Source: Roseobacter weihaiensis
Lineage (GTDB): Bacteria > Pseudomonadota > Alphaproteobacteria > Rhodobacterales > Rhodobacteraceae
Assembly (NCBI RefSeq): GCF_020622345.1
Contig: NZ_JACNMO010000004.1
Coordinates: forward strand, 124,001-188,000
Length of the DNA stretch: 64,000 bases
Reading direction: 5' to 3'
In this document: one piece after another, positions 27,101 through 35,062 of the stretch
Layout: each line of letters starts with the position of its first letter
Numbering within the stretch: position 1 is the stretch's first letter
Translations under genes and position numbers: made by a program
Notes under the pieces: model-generated
The model's database searches: none
What the model was told of the DNA's origin: nothing
The model's input: only the letters and a program-made list of their open reading frames with translations

Positions 27101-27446
27101 GGCAATCATCACGGCCACCGAGAGTGGCGAGACCTGGCCGCGGTCTATTGCTTTGCGCGTCGCAACCGAGGTCCAGATTGGCTGCGCCACACCCGATATC
27201 GCTGCGGCGGAGGCGTCAATCAACTCTGCCATCGCGATCCAGACCGAGCGACAGTGCAAATGCGATCTGGCGTGGTCCCACCTGGTGCTGGGCCATGTGC
27301 TGGCGGCCAAAGGCGATCACGACCAGGCCGCCAAGGCCTATGCGGTGACCCGCAGCATGTTTGAGGATCTGAGGATCGAGCGCGGCATCGAATTGACAAA
27401 GACCGCTCTGGTGTCGCTAAAGGGCATCGGAGCGGAGGCGGGCTGA
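24114..27446 (+). CDS. Zinc-ribbon / class III nucleotidyl cyclase / AAA ATPase / TPR signalling protein
   Basis: A large (about 1110 residues) multidomain protein. Two zinc ribbons come first (CxxC pairs CLNC, CGSC, CPKC, CGGC within 50 residues). A class III cyclase domain follows, with metal Asps in FCDLVGST and FMGDGLLIYFG and the GDTPNIAARL segment. Then comes an ATPase with Walker A GEAGVGKS (about 303-310) and Walker B LLIVVEDLQWAD. The last roughly 450 residues are helical TPR-like repeats. The metal Asps and the GDTPN Asp fit adenylate cyclase activity. The start is uncertain: ATG at 24114 is preferred, with a GTG at 24102 in the same frame. No neighbour reveals its signal. Confidence 0.85.
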   Translation: MECLNCATVNRQGRRFCGSCGSVLPVGCPKCGFANEPEDAFCGGCGAAVDKAAALAAQPVLEAARPYSFEGDRRQLTVMFCDLVGSTVISEQLDPEEMTGLLTAYRIACAEVVEQYGGFIGNFMGDGLLIYFGYPQAHEDDPQRAIRAGLSIIAAVDELNQEFSAPDVLLNVRIGINTGLVVAADIGAGEQREKMAIVGDTPNIAARLQSLADPGTVVIGRRTHRLIEGLFVCEPLGAQTLKGITEPVEVYRVCETTEARSSFEAKLQRGLTPMAGRKEEVGLLVNRWDQAKEGDGQVVLISGEAGVGKSRVLQNFQSIVTGQNCPAISFVCSNYRQDTPFHPVIDFFERTLQTDANNAPGAMLDRLDAYLAALGLDVAEYGSLLAAMLNLPASGRYDVPVLTLEDQKNKTLKALVTVAEALSATSPLLIVVEDLQWADHSTREFLGLLVEHVRTSRILVVLAFRTDFEPDWTRQPHLTVMRLRHLSRPESIELVEGVTGGRPLPDEVLEHILSKTDGVPLFIEELTKLVLEMDLLELKDGRYILTGPLGATEIPDSLQDSLMARLDHLGSAKEAAQLASVLGRTFGHALLLAVTQKSEEALDHALTRLVDSELLYRRGLAPEIVYEFKHALVKDAAYQGLLHSKRRQLHLEIAEILEVRFPQMTERSPELLSYHYKEAGDVEKAIPYSFKAGDAAAERYASTEASAHYQSALEMAKSVPSTNASARHQIRAILKLANVAATRDQFERNLGNLGTARALAENIDHQIRLCQIQYWTGRTYYVLGRFGLAADLARQALELADRLGDDDRMKTGPVNLLARVHCLLGEPVAAINYATQSVRQMHDTGDHVEEAAVSGVLAFALAQHGQYEQAMDAANHGVTLAQEVDHLPTVAACLMFRGVVNGWFGRLTEATPDFEQGLYVCEKSGDVFRKYLTLGWRGEACLVAGELVSARNNLEQCLELGTTLGTSFHRGAFEAFLAKALLSQGESDKAMRLSEAAIITATESGETWPRSIALRVATEVQIGCATPDIAAAEASINSAIAIQTERQCKCDLAWSHLVLGHVLAAKGDHDQAAKAYAVTRSMFEDLRIERGIELTKTALVSLKGIGAEAG

Positions 27447-27656
27447 GCCGGGCCGCTGGCGACCCCATCCGCCGGGTCATCGGGTCGCGGTTTCACTTGC
27501 CAGAACAGAGCAGTGCGCGACGTGCAGGAATCCACCGCGCCTGCGGCGTTCAGGCTGCCTGTTTTGCACTGATTTTACATGGACATCCCGCTGGATTTCA
27601 AGCACCGTCCCGGCGTGCCGCGCGGAGCTGCCGGCTGCTCTGAGGATCGAGACAAA

Positions 27657-29846
27657 ATGGATCGCGCGACGATCGTTCATGAAAACTTCTTACGCCGTGT
27701 CACAGATCGTGACCTGCCAAAAGGTGCGCCTGCACGGGACGATATTGCAGCGCCTAAAATGGTCGAACTGTTTCGCGCGCAGTGCCTGTCCCGACACCTC
27801 GACCGCACCAGCCGCGAGATGCAGAAAGAGGGACAGGGCTATTACACCATCGGCTCCAGCGGTCATGAGGGTATGGCCGCTGTGGCAGAGGCCCTGCGCC
27901 CGAGCGACATGGCTTTTCTGCACTACCGGGATGCGGCGTTCCAGATCCAGCGCGCCCATCAGGTGCCGGGCCAGACGCCGGCCTGGGACATCCTGCTGAG
28001 CTTTGCGGCCACCAGCGAGGACCCGATTTCGGGCGGGCGCCACAAGGTGCTGGGGTCAAGAGTACTCAACATCCCACCGCAGACCTCGACTATTGCCAGC
28101 CACCTGCCAAAGGCGGTCGGGGCGGCCTATTCGCTCGGACTGGCGCGGCGCTTGCGGCCCGAAACCGCGCTGCTGCCTGAGGATGCGATCATCATGTGTT
28201 CGTTCGGCGATGCCTCGGCCAATCACTCTACCGCGCAGGGGGCGATCAATACCGCCTGCTGGACGAGTTATCAGTCGGCGCCGATGCCATTGCTGTTGGT
28301 GTGTGAAGACAACGGCATCGGCATCTCGACGCCCACGCCAGATGGCTGGATTGCCGCCAGTTTTGCGCAGCGTCCCGGCTTGCGCTATTTCCCCTGTGAC
28401 GGGCTCGACATGACCGAAACGCTGGCTGTGACGCGTGCGGCGGCGGCCTACGTACGCCGTCACCGCAAACCTGCGTTTCTGCACCTACGGACGGTTCGGC
28501 TCTATGGCCACGCCGGATCGGATGTGGAGGCGACCTATCGGGCTCAACGGGCGATTGTGGCGGATGAAAGCAACGACCCGCTCTTGCACAGCGTCCGGCT
28601 GCTGGAGGAGCGGGGGGCCTGCCCGGCCAATGATGCGTTGGCAATCTATGCGGAGGTGGGCGCACAGTGTCGCCGCATTGCAGCCGAAGCGGTCACGCGC
28701 CCGAGGTTGAAGACCCACGCCGAGGTCTCGGCAAGCCTGATCCCGCCCGCCCGCCGCTGCCTGCGCGTCAACGGCCCGTCGGAGCAGGCGCGCGCTGCGG
28801 CCTTTGGCAGTGATCTGCGCGCGCAGGCGGAACCGCAGCCCATGAGCCGCCTCATCGGCTGGGCTCTGACCGATCTGATGCTGACCCACCCGGAGATCAT
28901 CCTCGCCGGTGAGGATGTGGGCAAAAAGGGCGGTGTCTACGGTGCGACCCAAAAACTCCAGTCCCGTTTCGGACCGGACCGGGTGATCGATACCTTGCTG
29001 GACGAGCAGTCGATACTGGGGCTGGCGATCGGTTTGGCCCACAACGGATTTATCCCGGTGCCCGAGATCCAGTTTCTGGCGTATCTGCACAACGCCGAAG
29101 ACCAACTGCGGGGCGAGGCTGCGACGCTCAGTTTCTTTTCCAATGGCCAGTATACCAATCCGATGGTTCTGCGGATTGCGGGGCTTGGATATCAAAAGGG
29201 TTTTGGGGGTCATTTTCACAACGACAACAGCCTTGCGGTGCTGCGCGATATCCCCGGCATTGTGATTGCCTGCCCGTCAAACGGGGCTGACGCGGCGATG
29301 ATGCTGCGCGAAGCGGTCAGACTGGCGCGCGAAGAACAGCGTGTCGTGGTGTTCATAGAGCCGATTGCGCTTTACCCCATGCGCGATCTGCATGCCGAAG
29401 GCGACAAGGGCTGGATGCATGTCTATCCGGCCCCTGATCGTCGTCTTGCGGTGGGTGAGGTTGCGGTACACGGGGCGGGCACGGATCTTGCCATCGTGTC
29501 TTACGGCAATGGGTGCTACCTTTCCCGTCAGGCGGCAGAGAAACTGCACGCACAGGGCATTGACGCGCGGGTGATCGACATGCGCTGGCTTGCACCGCAG
29601 CCGGATGACGCCCTGCTGGCAGCCAGTCAGGACTGCGCAGCGGTGCTGATTGTCGATGAATGCCGGCGCACAGGCAGCCAGTCGGAGGCGTTGATGAGCC
29701 TCTTTCTCGAAGCGGGCCGCATCCGGATTGCCCGCGTGACGGGTGAAGACTGCTTTATCGCCACGGGACCAGCCTATGCGGCGAGCTTGCCATCGGCGCA
29801 AAGCATCGTGGCCGCGGCGCGGCGCCTGGTGGAGGGGGCACCATGA
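27657..29846 (+). CDS. Fused alpha-beta E1 component of a 2-oxoacid (branched-chain type) dehydrogenase
   Basis: 729 residues from ATG 27657, chosen because AGGA lies 10 bp upstream; the ATG at 27579 has no ribosome site. The N-terminal half is E1 alpha, with the thiamine diphosphate motif beginning CSFGDASANH and ending LLVCEDNGIG. The C-terminal half is E1 beta, with AGEDVGKKGGVYG, DTLLDEQ and VDECRRTGS. It decarboxylates a 2-oxoacid and normally passes the acyl group to a lipoyl E2. No E2 or E3 gene is nearby. It overlaps the acyltransferase gene by 4 bp (ATGA). The substrate is unknown; branched-chain 2-oxoacids are likely by family. Confidence 0.85.
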   Translation: MDRATIVHENFLRRVTDRDLPKGAPARDDIAAPKMVELFRAQCLSRHLDRTSREMQKEGQGYYTIGSSGHEGMAAVAEALRPSDMAFLHYRDAAFQIQRAHQVPGQTPAWDILLSFAATSEDPISGGRHKVLGSRVLNIPPQTSTIASHLPKAVGAAYSLGLARRLRPETALLPEDAIIMCSFGDASANHSTAQGAINTACWTSYQSAPMPLLLVCEDNGIGISTPTPDGWIAASFAQRPGLRYFPCDGLDMTETLAVTRAAAAYVRRHRKPAFLHLRTVRLYGHAGSDVEATYRAQRAIVADESNDPLLHSVRLLEERGACPANDALAIYAEVGAQCRRIAAEAVTRPRLKTHAEVSASLIPPARRCLRVNGPSEQARAAAFGSDLRAQAEPQPMSRLIGWALTDLMLTHPEIILAGEDVGKKGGVYGATQKLQSRFGPDRVIDTLLDEQSILGLAIGLAHNGFIPVPEIQFLAYLHNAEDQLRGEAATLSFFSNGQYTNPMVLRIAGLGYQKGFGGHFHNDNSLAVLRDIPGIVIACPSNGADAAMMLREAVRLAREEQRVVVFIEPIALYPMRDLHAEGDKGWMHVYPAPDRRLAVGEVAVHGAGTDLAIVSYGNGCYLSRQAAEKLHAQGIDARVIDMRWLAPQPDDALLAASQDCAAVLIVDECRRTGSQSEALMSLFLEAGRIRIARVTGEDCFIATGPAYAASLPSAQSIVAAARRLVEGAP

Positions 29847-30886
29847 ACCGGACTGCTGTGCTGATCTGCCCTGGTCGCGGCACCTACAACACGACCGAGC
29901 TGGGGTACATTCACCGCCATCATGCAGATGAGATGGCCCTGATCCGCGCGCTTGATGCCAGGCGCCGCAGCGCCAGGCAGACGCCCTTGCAAGACCTCGA
30001 TGGCGCCACGCGTTTTACGGCCTCCCGACACACGCGCGGTGACAATGCCGCGCCGCTGATTTTTGCGGCGTCCCTTCTGGATGCCCGCCGCGTAGGGGGT
30101 GGTTTTGACATTGTCGGGGTGACCGGTAATTCAATGGGATGGTACACGGCGCTGACGGTCGGGGGCGCTACGGAGGACACGGCTGGCTTTGACATTGTAA
30201 ACACCATGGGCCGGTTGATGCATGAAAGCCTGATTGGTGGACAGATGCTCTATCCTTTCGTCGACGATAACTGGCAGCCGGTGCCGGGTCTGCGTCATCA
30301 GTTGCTGGACCGGATTGCAGAGATCGACAGCCAGCCGGGCAACGATCTTGCCGTGTCGATCCATCTGGGCGGCATGCTGGTCGTGGCGGGAAACGCGGCG
30401 GGGCTGCGTGCTTTTGAAAAGGACCTGCCGGTTTTGCAGGGCAGATACCCGATGCGGCTGCCCAATCATGCGGCGTTTCACACGGCTCTACAGGCCCCCG
30501 TGGCCGTTGCGGGTCGCGCGGCACTGGGCCTGGATCTCTTTGGCACTCCGCGCGTGCCCTTGGTCGATGGGCGCGGCGTTGTCTGGTATCCAAAGGCCTG
30601 CACCGCAAGGGATTTGCGAGACTACACGCTGGGCACACAAGTCACCGAACCCTATGATTTCACCGCTGCCGTGCAAGTGGCCGCCCGCAGCTTCGCACCG
30701 GATGTTTTCATCATCACGGGGCCCGGTGACACGCTGGGAGGTGCCGTCGCTCAGGCCCTGATCGAGATCAACTGGAAGGGTCTCGACAGCAAGGCCGGCT
30801 TTCAAGCCAAACAACGCAAAGAGCCGCTGATCCTGTCCATGGGGCGTGCGCAGGATCGGGCGATTGCGACAGCAGAACGGGTTTAG
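29843..30886 (+). CDS. FabD-like acyltransferase (malonyltransferase fold) lacking the malonate-binding Arg
   Basis: 347 residues of the FabD/acyltransferase family. The nucleophile Ser97 sits in VTGNSMG, and catalytic His213 in NHAAFHT. Aligned by eye to E. coli FabD, the segment VNTMGRLMHES replaces VEMRGKFMQEA. The Arg that binds the malonyl carboxylate is therefore Met122. Known acyltransferases without this Arg prefer non-carboxylated acyl groups. Translation is coupled to the E1 gene, so it may use that enzyme's product. It ends convergent with the LacI gene, overlapping it by 4 bp. Confidence 0.8.
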   Translation: MNRTAVLICPGRGTYNTTELGYIHRHHADEMALIRALDARRRSARQTPLQDLDGATRFTASRHTRGDNAAPLIFAASLLDARRVGGGFDIVGVTGNSMGWYTALTVGGATEDTAGFDIVNTMGRLMHESLIGGQMLYPFVDDNWQPVPGLRHQLLDRIAEIDSQPGNDLAVSIHLGGMLVVAGNAAGLRAFEKDLPVLQGRYPMRLPNHAAFHTALQAPVAVAGRAALGLDLFGTPRVPLVDGRGVVWYPKACTARDLRDYTLGTQVTEPYDFTAAVQVAARSFAPDVFIITGPGDTLGGAVAQALIEINWKGLDSKAGFQAKQRKEPLILSMGRAQDRAIATAERV

Positions 30887-31914
30887 GATGCGTCATGCCT
30901 GCGGCAGGTGTCGCGTGCCGCCAGCATGATCTCGCAACTGGTTCTGTGAAGGCTGCGGTCATCCGCGATGATGGATCGGGCCAGCCGGTCGCCGGCGATC
31001 TGCCCGATGGCACGCGCGGGCAACCGGATGGTGGTCAGTGCGGGCTCCATCTCCTTTGACCCTTTGAAATCGCCGATGCCGATGATCGACAACGCATCCG
31101 GCACCGCGATCCCGAGACGGCGTGCGGCATGGATCGCGCCCACCGCTAGCACGTCATTGCCACAGAGCAGGGCCGTGGGCCGCCGGTCCGCGTTCAGCAA
31201 ATCAATCACCGCTTCCTTGCCATCGGCAACACTGTAGCGGGCCTCCGTCGTCCAGGCCTCGGGCAGCGCCGGGCAGGCGCGGGCAAGCTCGGCAAGGGCG
31301 CCGCTGCGCCGGGCGCGGGCGCGGTCATTGCCGTCAACGGGCGGAAAGACAACGGCAATCTCCCGGTGACCGAGCTCCAGCAGATGCCGGGCCGCCATCC
31401 GGCCGGCCCGCCTGTTGTCGGCGCCGACGCAAGACAGGCGCGAGTCGGCATCGTAATTCCAGATCGTGATCGCGGGAATGTTCTGGCTCTGAAGGAGGCC
31501 ATAGGTTTCTTCGCTGTGATCCAGCCCGATCAACGCCACCCCATCGACCCTGTGTTCCAGAAACTTGCGCAAGACGGCATATTCCCGTTCCAGATCGTAG
31601 CCGTGCGAGGCCACAAGGATGGTGAAGCCCTGCGCCCCCACCGTGTCCGAGAAAGTCTGGATGACTTCGGCAAAGATGGCGTTGTCGATCGTGGGCACCA
31701 CAAGACCGATGGTGCCACTGCGTATGCCATGCATCGTCTGGGCCGCGCGGTTGCGGATGTAGCCCAGCTTGCGCACTGCCCGGTCAATCTTTTTGCGAGT
31801 CGCGGGTTTGACCAGCTCAGGGTGGTTAAAGCTGCGCGATACCGTGGAGATAGAGACACGCGCGGCATTTGCAACAGCAACGATATCCGCGTTTTTATGA
31901 ACCTTGTCAGCCAT
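30883..31914 (-). CDS. LacI family transcriptional regulator
   Basis: 343 residues. The N-terminal LacI helix-turn-helix (ADIVAVANAARVSISTVSRS) is followed by the hinge helix and a periplasmic-binding-protein-like ligand domain (TIGLVVPTID onwards). ATG at 31912-31914 is chosen because the HTH begins a few residues later and a candidate operator lies just upstream; an ATG at 31965 would swallow that site. It is divergent from the second tripartite transporter, so it probably represses the transporter and the genes behind it. The ligand is unknown. Confidence 0.9.
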   Translation of the reverse strand: MADKVHKNADIVAVANAARVSISTVSRSFNHPELVKPATRKKIDRAVRKLGYIRNRAAQTMHGIRSGTIGLVVPTIDNAIFAEVIQTFSDTVGAQGFTILVASHGYDLEREYAVLRKFLEHRVDGVALIGLDHSEETYGLLQSQNIPAITIWNYDADSRLSCVGADNRRAGRMAARHLLELGHREIAVVFPPVDGNDRARARRSGALAELARACPALPEAWTTEARYSVADGKEAVIDLLNADRRPTALLCGNDVLAVGAIHAARRLGIAVPDALSIIGIGDFKGSKEMEPALTTIRLPARAIGQIAGDRLARSIIADDRSLHRTSCEIMLAARDTCRRHDAS

Positions 31915-31937
31915 ATATGCGACGTTTTTCCGACAAA

Positions 31938-31965
31938 ATGAAAACATTTGCAAAACTATTTTCAT
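31938..31965. promoter_or_regulatory. Candidate LacI-family operator upstream of the tctABC-sauST-like cluster
   Basis: ATGAAAA (31938-31944) and TTTTCAT (31959-31965) are perfect inverted arms around 14 bases that contain the small palindrome TTTGCAAA (31947-31954). It lies in the 99-bp divergent gap between the LacI-type gene and the transporter gene, where a LacI-type repressor would be expected to act on both promoters. Confidence 0.5.
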
Positions 31966-32013
31966 GACCTAGCCTGAGAGATCAAGAAAATTCTGACGGG
32001 GTGGGAGGCCTGA

Positions 32014-33525
32014 ATGGAATTTATCTTTTACTTTGGCGACGTCTTTACGCCGGTCAATTTTGCCCTGCTGCTGGTGGGCACAATCGGCGGGCTGATCCTC
32101 GGGGCGACGCCGGGGTTGTCGCCAACCATGGCGGTTGCGTTGCTGATCCCCTTCACCTTTCAGCTTGAGGCAACGCAAGGCCTCATCCTGCTGGGGGCGG
32201 CTTATACCTCTACGGTAGCGGGCGGCGCGGTTTCGGCGATTTTGCTCAAGATCCCTGGCGCGCCCGCCAATATCGCCACGACTCTCGATGGCCATACCAT
32301 GGCGCAAAACGGGCAGGGGACAAAGGCGCTGCAGCTCAGCTTTCTGTCCTCGGCGGTGGGCGGTATTTTCGGGGTGATGCTGCTGATCTTTCTCACCCCG
32401 GTTCTGGCCCAATGGGCGCTGGCCTTCGGGCCGTCGCATCTGTTCTGGCTGGCCATTCTGGGGGTCACCGTGATCGGCACGCTGGACAGCAAATCGGTGG
32501 TCAAGGGGCTGCTGTCCGGCTGCATCGGGCTGTGGCTCGCGACCATCGGCTTTGACGACATCATGGGGGCGCAGCGCTTTATCTTTCACGACGCCCTTGG
32601 CGGCGGCATCAACATCATCGCGGCCCTGATTGGCCTGTTTGCGATCCCGCAGGTGATCTCCATGTTCGCCAAGGGGCGGCGCGGCGACGGGGCCGAAGTG
32701 ATGCAGGTGCAAAAGCACTCCGTTTTCGAAGCAATCCGGGTGCTTTTCCGATTCCCGCGGGCCTTGGGCATCGGCATGTCCACGGGGGCGATTATCGGCC
32801 TGATCCCCGGTGTCGGCGGCCAGATCGCGGGTCTGGTGGCCTATGACCAGACCAAGAAATTCTCGCCCGAGCGCGAGAAATTCGGCAAGGGTCATCCCGA
32901 AGGTGTGGTGGCCGCGGAGGCCGCAAACAACGCCATGGTCGGGCCGTCCCTGGTGCCCTTGCTCACGCTGTCCATTCCCGGCTCGCCCACGGCGGCGGTA
33001 CTGCTGGGCGGGCTGCTCATTCACGGGATTTTTCCGGGCTCGGATCTTTTTGACAATCATCCGGATGTGGCCTGGACGTTTATCAACTCGATGTTGATCG
33101 GGCAGGTGCTGATGTGCCTTTTCGGGCTTTATGTGGCGGGGGTTGCCGCCCGTGTGGCCCAGGTGCCGCAATCGGTCATGGCGGCGGTTGTGCTGGGGCT
33201 CGCGGTCTTTGGCAGCTATTCGGTCCAGTCGAGCATGGGCGATGTCTATGTCATGGCGGCCCTCGGTATCATGATGTATTTTCTGGAGCGGTTCGGGTTT
33301 TCCGCAGCCCCGCTGGTGCTGGGCCTGATCCTCGGCCCGATCGCAGAGGCCAACTTCATCCAGGGGTCCATGATCGCCAATGCCACCGACGGCCTGGGGC
33401 CGTACTTTCTGGGCGGTGCGCTGAACCTCTTCCTGATCGCGGTGGTGATTGCCTCGGTCGCCTATTCCGCCTGGATGGAGGTCCGCAACCGACGCTACCT
33501 GTCAAAAGAGGAGATCCTCGTATGA
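32014..33525 (+). CDS. Tripartite tricarboxylate transporter large permease TctA (second system)
   Basis: 503 residues, same family as the product at 3193-4704. It has the TctA glycine motifs (GATPGLSPTMAVALLIPF near residue 30, GLIPGVGGQIAGL mid-protein) and about twelve helices. A GGGAGG site precedes the ATG. Order here is A-B-C, the reverse of the first system. It forms the channel of the carboxylate or sulfonate importer that feeds the downstream acyl-CoA enzymes. Its stop overlaps the tctB start by 4 bp. Confidence 0.92.
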   Translation: MEFIFYFGDVFTPVNFALLLVGTIGGLILGATPGLSPTMAVALLIPFTFQLEATQGLILLGAAYTSTVAGGAVSAILLKIPGAPANIATTLDGHTMAQNGQGTKALQLSFLSSAVGGIFGVMLLIFLTPVLAQWALAFGPSHLFWLAILGVTVIGTLDSKSVVKGLLSGCIGLWLATIGFDDIMGAQRFIFHDALGGGINIIAALIGLFAIPQVISMFAKGRRGDGAEVMQVQKHSVFEAIRVLFRFPRALGIGMSTGAIIGLIPGVGGQIAGLVAYDQTKKFSPEREKFGKGHPEGVVAAEAANNAMVGPSLVPLLTLSIPGSPTAAVLLGGLLIHGIFPGSDLFDNHPDVAWTFINSMLIGQVLMCLFGLYVAGVAARVAQVPQSVMAAVVLGLAVFGSYSVQSSMGDVYVMAALGIMMYFLERFGFSAAPLVLGLILGPIAEANFIQGSMIANATDGLGPYFLGGALNLFLIAVVIASVAYSAWMEVRNRRYLSKEEILV

Positions 33526-33992
33526 GCGTCATGAGCTTGCCACGCCTGCAGCATATCGTGGCCTCTGGCTGCGTGGCCCTTGTGGGGATCTGGGTGGCTT
33601 ACCTGAGCTATACCCAGCAACCGTCCGAGGCCTTCCTGTTCCCGCGCCTGATTTCATCGGTGTTTGTGGTGCTGGCGCTCTGGACCTTTGCCAAGGCCTG
33701 CCTGGGCTGGACCAAGGTCGGCGCGGGCGTCTCGGTGCATGCTTTCGTGAACATGCTGCCCGGATTGCTCATCGCGATTGTCTATATCTTCTGGGGGGCG
33801 AAAGCTCTGGGCTTTTACACCGCGACCGCTATCGCCTTCTTCGTGCTGCTCAGCCTCTATGATCCGGCCCCGCACGGGCAGATCAAATCCTGGGGCAAGC
33901 GGGTCCTCATCACCACCGGGTTCATGGGGGTGATGTACGGTCTCTTTGCCCTGCTCTTGAAAGTCTACACACCGCGCGAAGTCCTGTTCTGA
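33522..33992 (+). CDS. Tripartite tricarboxylate transporter small permease TctB (second system)
   Basis: 156 residues with four predicted membrane helices, including SEAFLFPRLISSVFVVLALW and a C-terminal TGFMGVMYGLFALLLKVY. Size and position identify it as TctB. ATG at 33522 overlaps the TctA stop (ATGA), so an upstream extension in this frame is unlikely. It precedes the binding-protein gene by 41 bp. Confidence 0.87.
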   Translation: MSVMSLPRLQHIVASGCVALVGIWVAYLSYTQQPSEAFLFPRLISSVFVVLALWTFAKACLGWTKVGAGVSVHAFVNMLPGLLIAIVYIFWGAKALGFYTATAIAFFVLLSLYDPAPHGQIKSWGKRVLITTGFMGVMYGLFALLLKVYTPREVLF

Positions 33993-34033
33993 AGCAAAGA
34001 CGCGGATCAACAACCACTAGGGAGGAACTGACA

Positions 34034-34996
34034 ATGAAAAAGCTACTTGCGGGTGCCGCAATCGCACTGATGGGCCTGACCGCCCCGGTTTTGGCGGACG
34101 ATGCCTATCCGGAACGGCCTGTGATGATGATGGTCAGCTACGGCGCGGGCGGGGCCACGGATTTTCAGGCCCGGATCGTCACGATGACCTCGGGCAATGA
34201 AGACGCACTCGGCATGCCGATTGCGATACTGAACAAACCGGGCGCGGGGGGGCGTGTCGGCTGGAACTGGCTGGCCACGCAGGCAGAGGCTGACGGCTAT
34301 ACGCTGGGGGCCTACAATGTGCCCCATTTTATCGCCCAATCCATCAAGGGTGGCGTCTCCTATGACATCGACAGCTTTGAGCCCATTGCCAACTGGGGGG
34401 CGGATCCTGCGGTGCTGGTCGTGGGGGCCGACAGTGCGTTCAACTCCTTGCAAGACGTGGTGGATTTCGCCAAGGCCAATCCGGGCAAGCTGACGACCTC
34501 TGGCGCGGGCCTGTTCGTGGGCCATCACATTGCCGCCTTGCAGATGGAAAAGGCCGGTGACATGAAGATCGCCTACATCCCGACCAAGGGCGGTGGCGCG
34601 GCTGCGATGAAGGCGGTGATCGCCGGCGAGGTCATGGCCGGTATCAACAACCTGTCGGATGCCTTTCGGGCGCGCGAGGCGGGGAATGTGAAGATCCTCG
34701 CCGTGGCCGATCTGGAGCGCAATGCGTTCCTGCCGGATGTGCCGACGATGATGGAAAGCGGTCTTGACGTGGACAATGCCTCGGTGAACTTCCGCGGCGT
34801 CATGGTGCCAAAGGGCACGCCGCAGCCTATCATCGACAAGCTGGCGGAAACCGTGCCCGCGATGTTCGAAAACAGCCGCGTGCAGGGCAAGATGAAATCG
34901 GGTGGCTCGCCCATGCATGTCATGACCCGCGAAGAGGTGCAGGCCATGTGGGCGCAACGGCAGGAAACCCTGACCGCGCTGCTCGCCGGTCTTTGA
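34034..34996 (+). CDS. Tripartite tricarboxylate transporter substrate-binding protein TctC (second system)
   Basis: 320 residues with a signal peptide (about 1-21, cleavage near VLA/DDA) and a Bug/TctC fold (MMVSYGAGGATDFQAR, NKPGAGGRVGWNW). A GGGAGGA site precedes the ATG. It captures the ligand for the TctAB pair upstream. Because the next two genes encode CoA-linked enzymes for a small acid, the ligand may be sulfoacetate or a related short acid. That is inference from neighbours only. Confidence 0.92.
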   Translation: MKKLLAGAAIALMGLTAPVLADDAYPERPVMMMVSYGAGGATDFQARIVTMTSGNEDALGMPIAILNKPGAGGRVGWNWLATQAEADGYTLGAYNVPHFIAQSIKGGVSYDIDSFEPIANWGADPAVLVVGADSAFNSLQDVVDFAKANPGKLTTSGAGLFVGHHIAALQMEKAGDMKIAYIPTKGGGAAAMKAVIAGEVMAGINNLSDAFRAREAGNVKILAVADLERNAFLPDVPTMMESGLDVDNASVNFRGVMVPKGTPQPIIDKLAETVPAMFENSRVQGKMKSGGSPMHVMTREEVQAMWAQRQETLTALLAGL

Positions 34997-35004
34997 GGAA
35001 ACAA

Positions 35005-35036
35005 GGGGCCGCCGTGCGATCCTGCCCGGCGGCCCC
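35005..35036 (+). terminator. Hairpin between tctC (second system) and the aldehyde dehydrogenase gene
   Basis: GGGGCCGCCG (35005-35014) pairs perfectly with CGGCGGCCCC (35027-35036), 12-base loop, starting 8 bp after the tctC stop. There is no T-run after it, so readthrough into the metabolic genes is expected, with the hairpin protecting or trimming the binding-protein mRNA end. Confidence 0.55.
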
Positions 35037-35062
35037 TCAAGGTAAAGAACAGGACCTATGCG

